DNA from: an uncultured Collinsella sp.
Lineage (GTDB): Bacteria; Actinomycetota; Coriobacteriia; Coriobacteriales; Coriobacteriaceae
DNA length: 6,451 nucleotides
Direction: 5' to 3'
NCBI GenBank assembly: GCA_900547855.1
Contig: URIK01000103.1
Location: 1-6,451, forward strand
Shown here: positions 4,764 through 6,451 of the stretch, one piece after another
Layout: each line of letters starts with the position of its first letter
How positions within the stretch are numbered: position 1 is the stretch's first letter
The notes under the pieces: generated by a model
Database searches by the model: none
What the model saw: the letters and a program-made list of their open reading frames with translations, nothing else
Told to the model about the DNA's origin: nothing
Program-made: the position numbers and the translations under genes

Positions 4764-5753
4764 ATGGATCAGGACAAGACAACCGTGATGGGCGGCTACG
4801 GTTCCGCGCAGGCTGGCGATAGCGCCGATGCGACCCGCGTTGTTCCCAACCCCGGTTATACCGACCCCGCCGCGACGCAGCCTTCTGCCGAGCCCACCCG
4901 GGTTATGGGCTATGGCGACACGGCGCAGGATTCTTACGCTGCATCTTCGCAAGGCCCCTATGGCAACGCAGCTCCGGATCCGTTTGATTACGCGCCGCAG
5001 GATTCTTATGCCGCCTCGACGCCGAATCCCTATGATGACCTGCCGCAGAATCCCATTCCGCAGCCTCAGCAGACGACGTATTTGCCTCGCACGGCTCAGC
5101 CTCGTTACGAGTCGCGCGAGCCGTATCGCGAGTACCCCAAGTCGATTCCGCAATATGGCGAGGACGAGGAGAAGAGGCCGTCGCGTTCGTCGAGCGTGAT
5201 CAAGAAGATCCTCATCGTGCTGGCGATCTTCTTTGCGCTGTCGGTTGTGTTTGCCATCGTGTCGGGCATGCTCAACAAGCGGGGGAGCTCAACGGCCGAT
5301 ACCGCTGCCGAGCAAACCGAGTCCGCCTCGTCTAGCACCGTCGATTTGAGCGATATCCCGGGGCAGTACTGGTCCAACGCCAAGAAGCTTCTCAAGTCGC
5401 GCGGCGCCGATCTTTCGAATGCCGTGGTCCTGACCGATGATGGCTCAACGCCCGTCGTCGATGCCAACTGGGTCGTTACTTCTGCCTACTATAACGACAA
5501 CGGCAACCTCGAAATTCAACTCACGCACAAGAACAGCTCGGGCAACTCGTCCGACGGCCAAAGCGGTACCGACAGCTCGAGCTCCAATACGCTGGAGGAC
5601 TTGAGCAACAAGGCACAGGAGTTGGGAGACAAGGCGCAAGAGCTGGGCGATACGGCCCAGAACCTGGGCGACACCGCGCAGAACTTGGGCGACATGGCGA
5701 CGGATGCCTGGAACGCCCTGCAAAACGGCATCTCGGGCGCGCAGGGAAACTAG
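4764..5753 (+). CDS. Single-pass membrane protein with PASTA-like domain and C-terminal heptad repeats
   Basis: Unknown function; 329 residues. ATG 4764 is preceded by GGAAAGGA (4748-4755), eight bases away. Residues 1-140 are low-complexity, rich in Pro, Gln, Tyr, Asp and Ser. They contain QDSYAAS twice (55-61, 79-85) and three Thr-Val motifs: TTVMGG at 6, TRVVP at 24 and TRVMGY at 45. A single hydrophobic helix lies at about 148-170 (KILIVLAIFFALSVVFAIVSGML), preceded by basic residues, so the N-terminus is probably cytoplasmic and the C-terminus external. A Ser/Thr-rich linker follows. Residues about 192-255 resemble one PASTA repeat (DIPGQYWSNAKKLLKSRGAD). After a second Ser/Gly linker, residues 277-319 form a continuous Ala/Leu heptad helix containing four near-identical units of seven (283-310). 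By analogy with PASTA proteins it may act at the cell wall; that is inference. It could instead be a structural envelope protein unrelated to PASTA. Confidence 0.85.
   Translation: MDQDKTTVMGGYGSAQAGDSADATRVVPNPGYTDPAATQPSAEPTRVMGYGDTAQDSYAASSQGPYGNAAPDPFDYAPQDSYAASTPNPYDDLPQNPIPQPQQTTYLPRTAQPRYESREPYREYPKSIPQYGEDEEKRPSRSSSVIKKILIVLAIFFALSVVFAIVSGMLNKRGSSTADTAAEQTESASSSTVDLSDIPGQYWSNAKKLLKSRGADLSNAVVLTDDGSTPVVDANWVVTSAYYNDNGNLEIQLTHKNSSGNSSDGQSGTDSSSSNTLEDLSNKAQELGDKAQELGDTAQNLGDTAQNLGDMATDAWNALQNGISGAQGN
5610..5693 (+). repeat. Four tandem 21-base units encoding a heptad
   Basis: Four consecutive in-frame units encode KAQELGD, KAQELGD, TAQNLGD and TAQNLGD (residues 283-310 of the membrane protein). 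Units 1 and 2 give identical peptides but differ at five synonymous bases; units 3 and 4 differ at three, again all synonymous. The repeat is therefore old at DNA level and conserved at protein level. Confidence 0.9.
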
Positions 5754-5759
5754 CGGACG

Positions 5760-5787
5760 AGCGGAGCGGGGCTACAGCTGCTCTGCT
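5760..5787. terminator. Weak hairpin between convergent genes, possible bidirectional terminator
   Basis: AGCGGAGC (5760-5767) can pair with GCTCTGCT (5780-5787) through eight pairs including one G-U, with a 12-base loop. It spans the only 18 bases between the two convergent stop codons and the last codons of the transporter gene. Neither strand has a T-tract after the stem, so this is a tentative call. Confidence 0.22.
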
Positions 5788-6405
5788 GGACGGTCGGGCG
5801 AGCTAAAGCCCGAATCAAACGTGACGACGCATGAGACGTCGGGCCGGCGCTCGTGCACGATGCGCGTGACGAGCTCCAGCAGATCCTCGTCGGATATGTC
5901 AAAGCCGTCGGGACGCACAAGGTCAAACGAAACGAACCCGTCGTGCTCGTGCAGGTCGTGGATGGAGAGCGCGGGATCGATCTGCATGACGCCGCGCTTG
6001 ACCCAGCCGCGCAGGTCGTCGCCGGTTGTCGCGATGGGGTCGCAGTGCAGCGTGATATCGATGCCCATCTGGCGCTTGATGTCGTGCTCGATGGTGTCCA
6101 GAATCTCGTGGTGCTCAAATGCGTCGCCCTCGCCGGGCATCTCCACGTGGGCGCTGGCAAACTGACGACCGGGGCCGTAGTCGTGCACCATCAGGTCGTG
6201 TGTGCCCAAAACCTGCGGATAGGACATGATCTTGTCGCGGATTGCCTGGACGAGCTTGGGGTCGGGCGCTTGCCCCAGCAACGGGCTGATGGCGTCGCGC
6301 ACTAGGCCCATGCCGCTGATGCAGATGAAGATGCCCACACCCAGGCCTGCCCAGCCGTCGAGGTCAAAGCCTGTCGTCTGCGAAATAAGCGCCGCCACCA
6401 AGACC
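5772..6405 (-). CDS. C-terminal fragment of a CDF-family cation efflux transporter
   Basis: CDF transporters are dimeric inner-membrane antiporters that export Zn2+, Fe2+, Mn2+ or related ions. The gene runs leftward from the contig edge to TAG at 5774-5772 and gives the last 210 residues; the start and most membrane helices are missing. The fragment begins in the end of TM5 (VLVAALISQT), just past where the metal-site HxxxD would be. TM6 is at about 17-34 (DGWAGLGVGIFICISG), followed by the family-typical DAISPLLGQAPDP. The cytoplasmic ZT-dimer domain spans about 48-123. It has His69 (THDL), His86 (SAHVEM) and His120/Asp122 (LHCDP), positions that bind metal in FieF. A second alpha/beta domain follows at about 130-198 (IDPALSIHDL, DGFDISDEDL), as in longer CDF proteins of Gram-positives. 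Metal specificity cannot be told. The first six residues of the open frame beyond 6404 are adapter-derived. Confidence 0.92.
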
Positions 6406-6451
6406 CTGTCTCTTATACACATCTGACGCTGCCGACGACTAGTCGAGTGTA
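6406..6451 (+). other. Untrimmed Nextera i5-side adapter (not genomic)
   Basis: CTGTCTCTTATACACATCT (6406-6424) is the Tn5 mosaic end in reverse complement, continued to 6438 by the rest of the Nextera read-1 adapter. Positions 6439-6446 (CTAGTCGA) lie where the i5 index sits; their reverse complement TCGACTAG corresponds, from memory, to Nextera XT v2 S513. GTGTA at 6447-6451 begins the P5 oligo. Genomic sequence ends at 6405. Confidence 0.98.

Noticed and set aside
5704..6305. Plus-strand open frames over the transporter region
   Set aside because: The minus strand encodes a clear CDF C-terminus here. The plus-strand frames are antisense products rich in Ser, Arg and Val without family resemblance.
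49..6405. A single new defence or signalling system spanning the window
   Set aside because: The genes fall into separate transcription units of known core functions (repair, folate, metal export) with a strong terminator between fhs and the membrane protein. Nothing links them beyond adjacency.
30..6424. Perfect 19-base terminal inverted repeats resembling a Tn5-type composite transposon
   Set aside because: They are the Nextera mosaic ends in the expected library orientation, with index and P5/P7 bases outside them. No transposase gene is present and there is no matching 9-base target duplication at 49-57 and 6397-6405.

Overview
The window looks like one complete assembly contig from a high-GC bacterium, most plausibly a gut actinobacterium of the Coriobacteriia (Collinsella-like). 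That assignment is inference. It rests on GC-rich codon choice (every lysine codon I read in fhs is AAG), the gene content, a Gram-positive/actinobacterial-type LexA box, and a membrane protein with one PASTA-like domain. No rRNA, tRNA, CRISPR array or true mobile element is visible. Both ends are untrimmed Illumina Nextera adapter, including the sample indices, so only about 49-6405 is genomic.

Layout of the genomic part: (1) 49-426, the 3' end of an unrecognised gene with a Gly/Gln-rich tail. (2) 427-563, a short regulatory gap with an extended -10 promoter directly abutting a LexA (SOS) operator. (3) 564-2772, a compact ruvC-ruvA-ruvB operon with stop/start overlaps of one base at both junctions; it encodes the Holliday-junction resolvase and the branch-migration motor. 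(4) 2773-2916, a gap with a probable extended -10 promoter for the next gene. (5) 2917-4584, fhs (formate-tetrahydrofolate ligase), closed by a strong intrinsic terminator at 4610-4645. (6) 4764-5753, a single-pass membrane protein of unknown function with a low-complexity Pro/Gln/Tyr-rich N-terminal half, a PASTA-like external domain and a C-terminal Ala/Leu heptad-repeat helix. (7) 5772-6405 on the minus strand, the C-terminal 210 residues of a cation diffusion facilitator (CDF) transporter, convergent with the previous gene and cut by the contig end.

Functionally these are separate transcription units: SOS-inducible recombination repair, one-carbon/folate metabolism, an envelope protein and a metal exporter. 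I see no evidence that they form a single system. The parts most worth a second look are the 329-residue membrane protein (heptads conserved in protein despite synonymous drift in DNA, and repeated Thr-Val motifs in its cytoplasmic tail) and the LexA box placed against the ruvCAB promoter. Most of the window is ordinary chromosomal core sequence.
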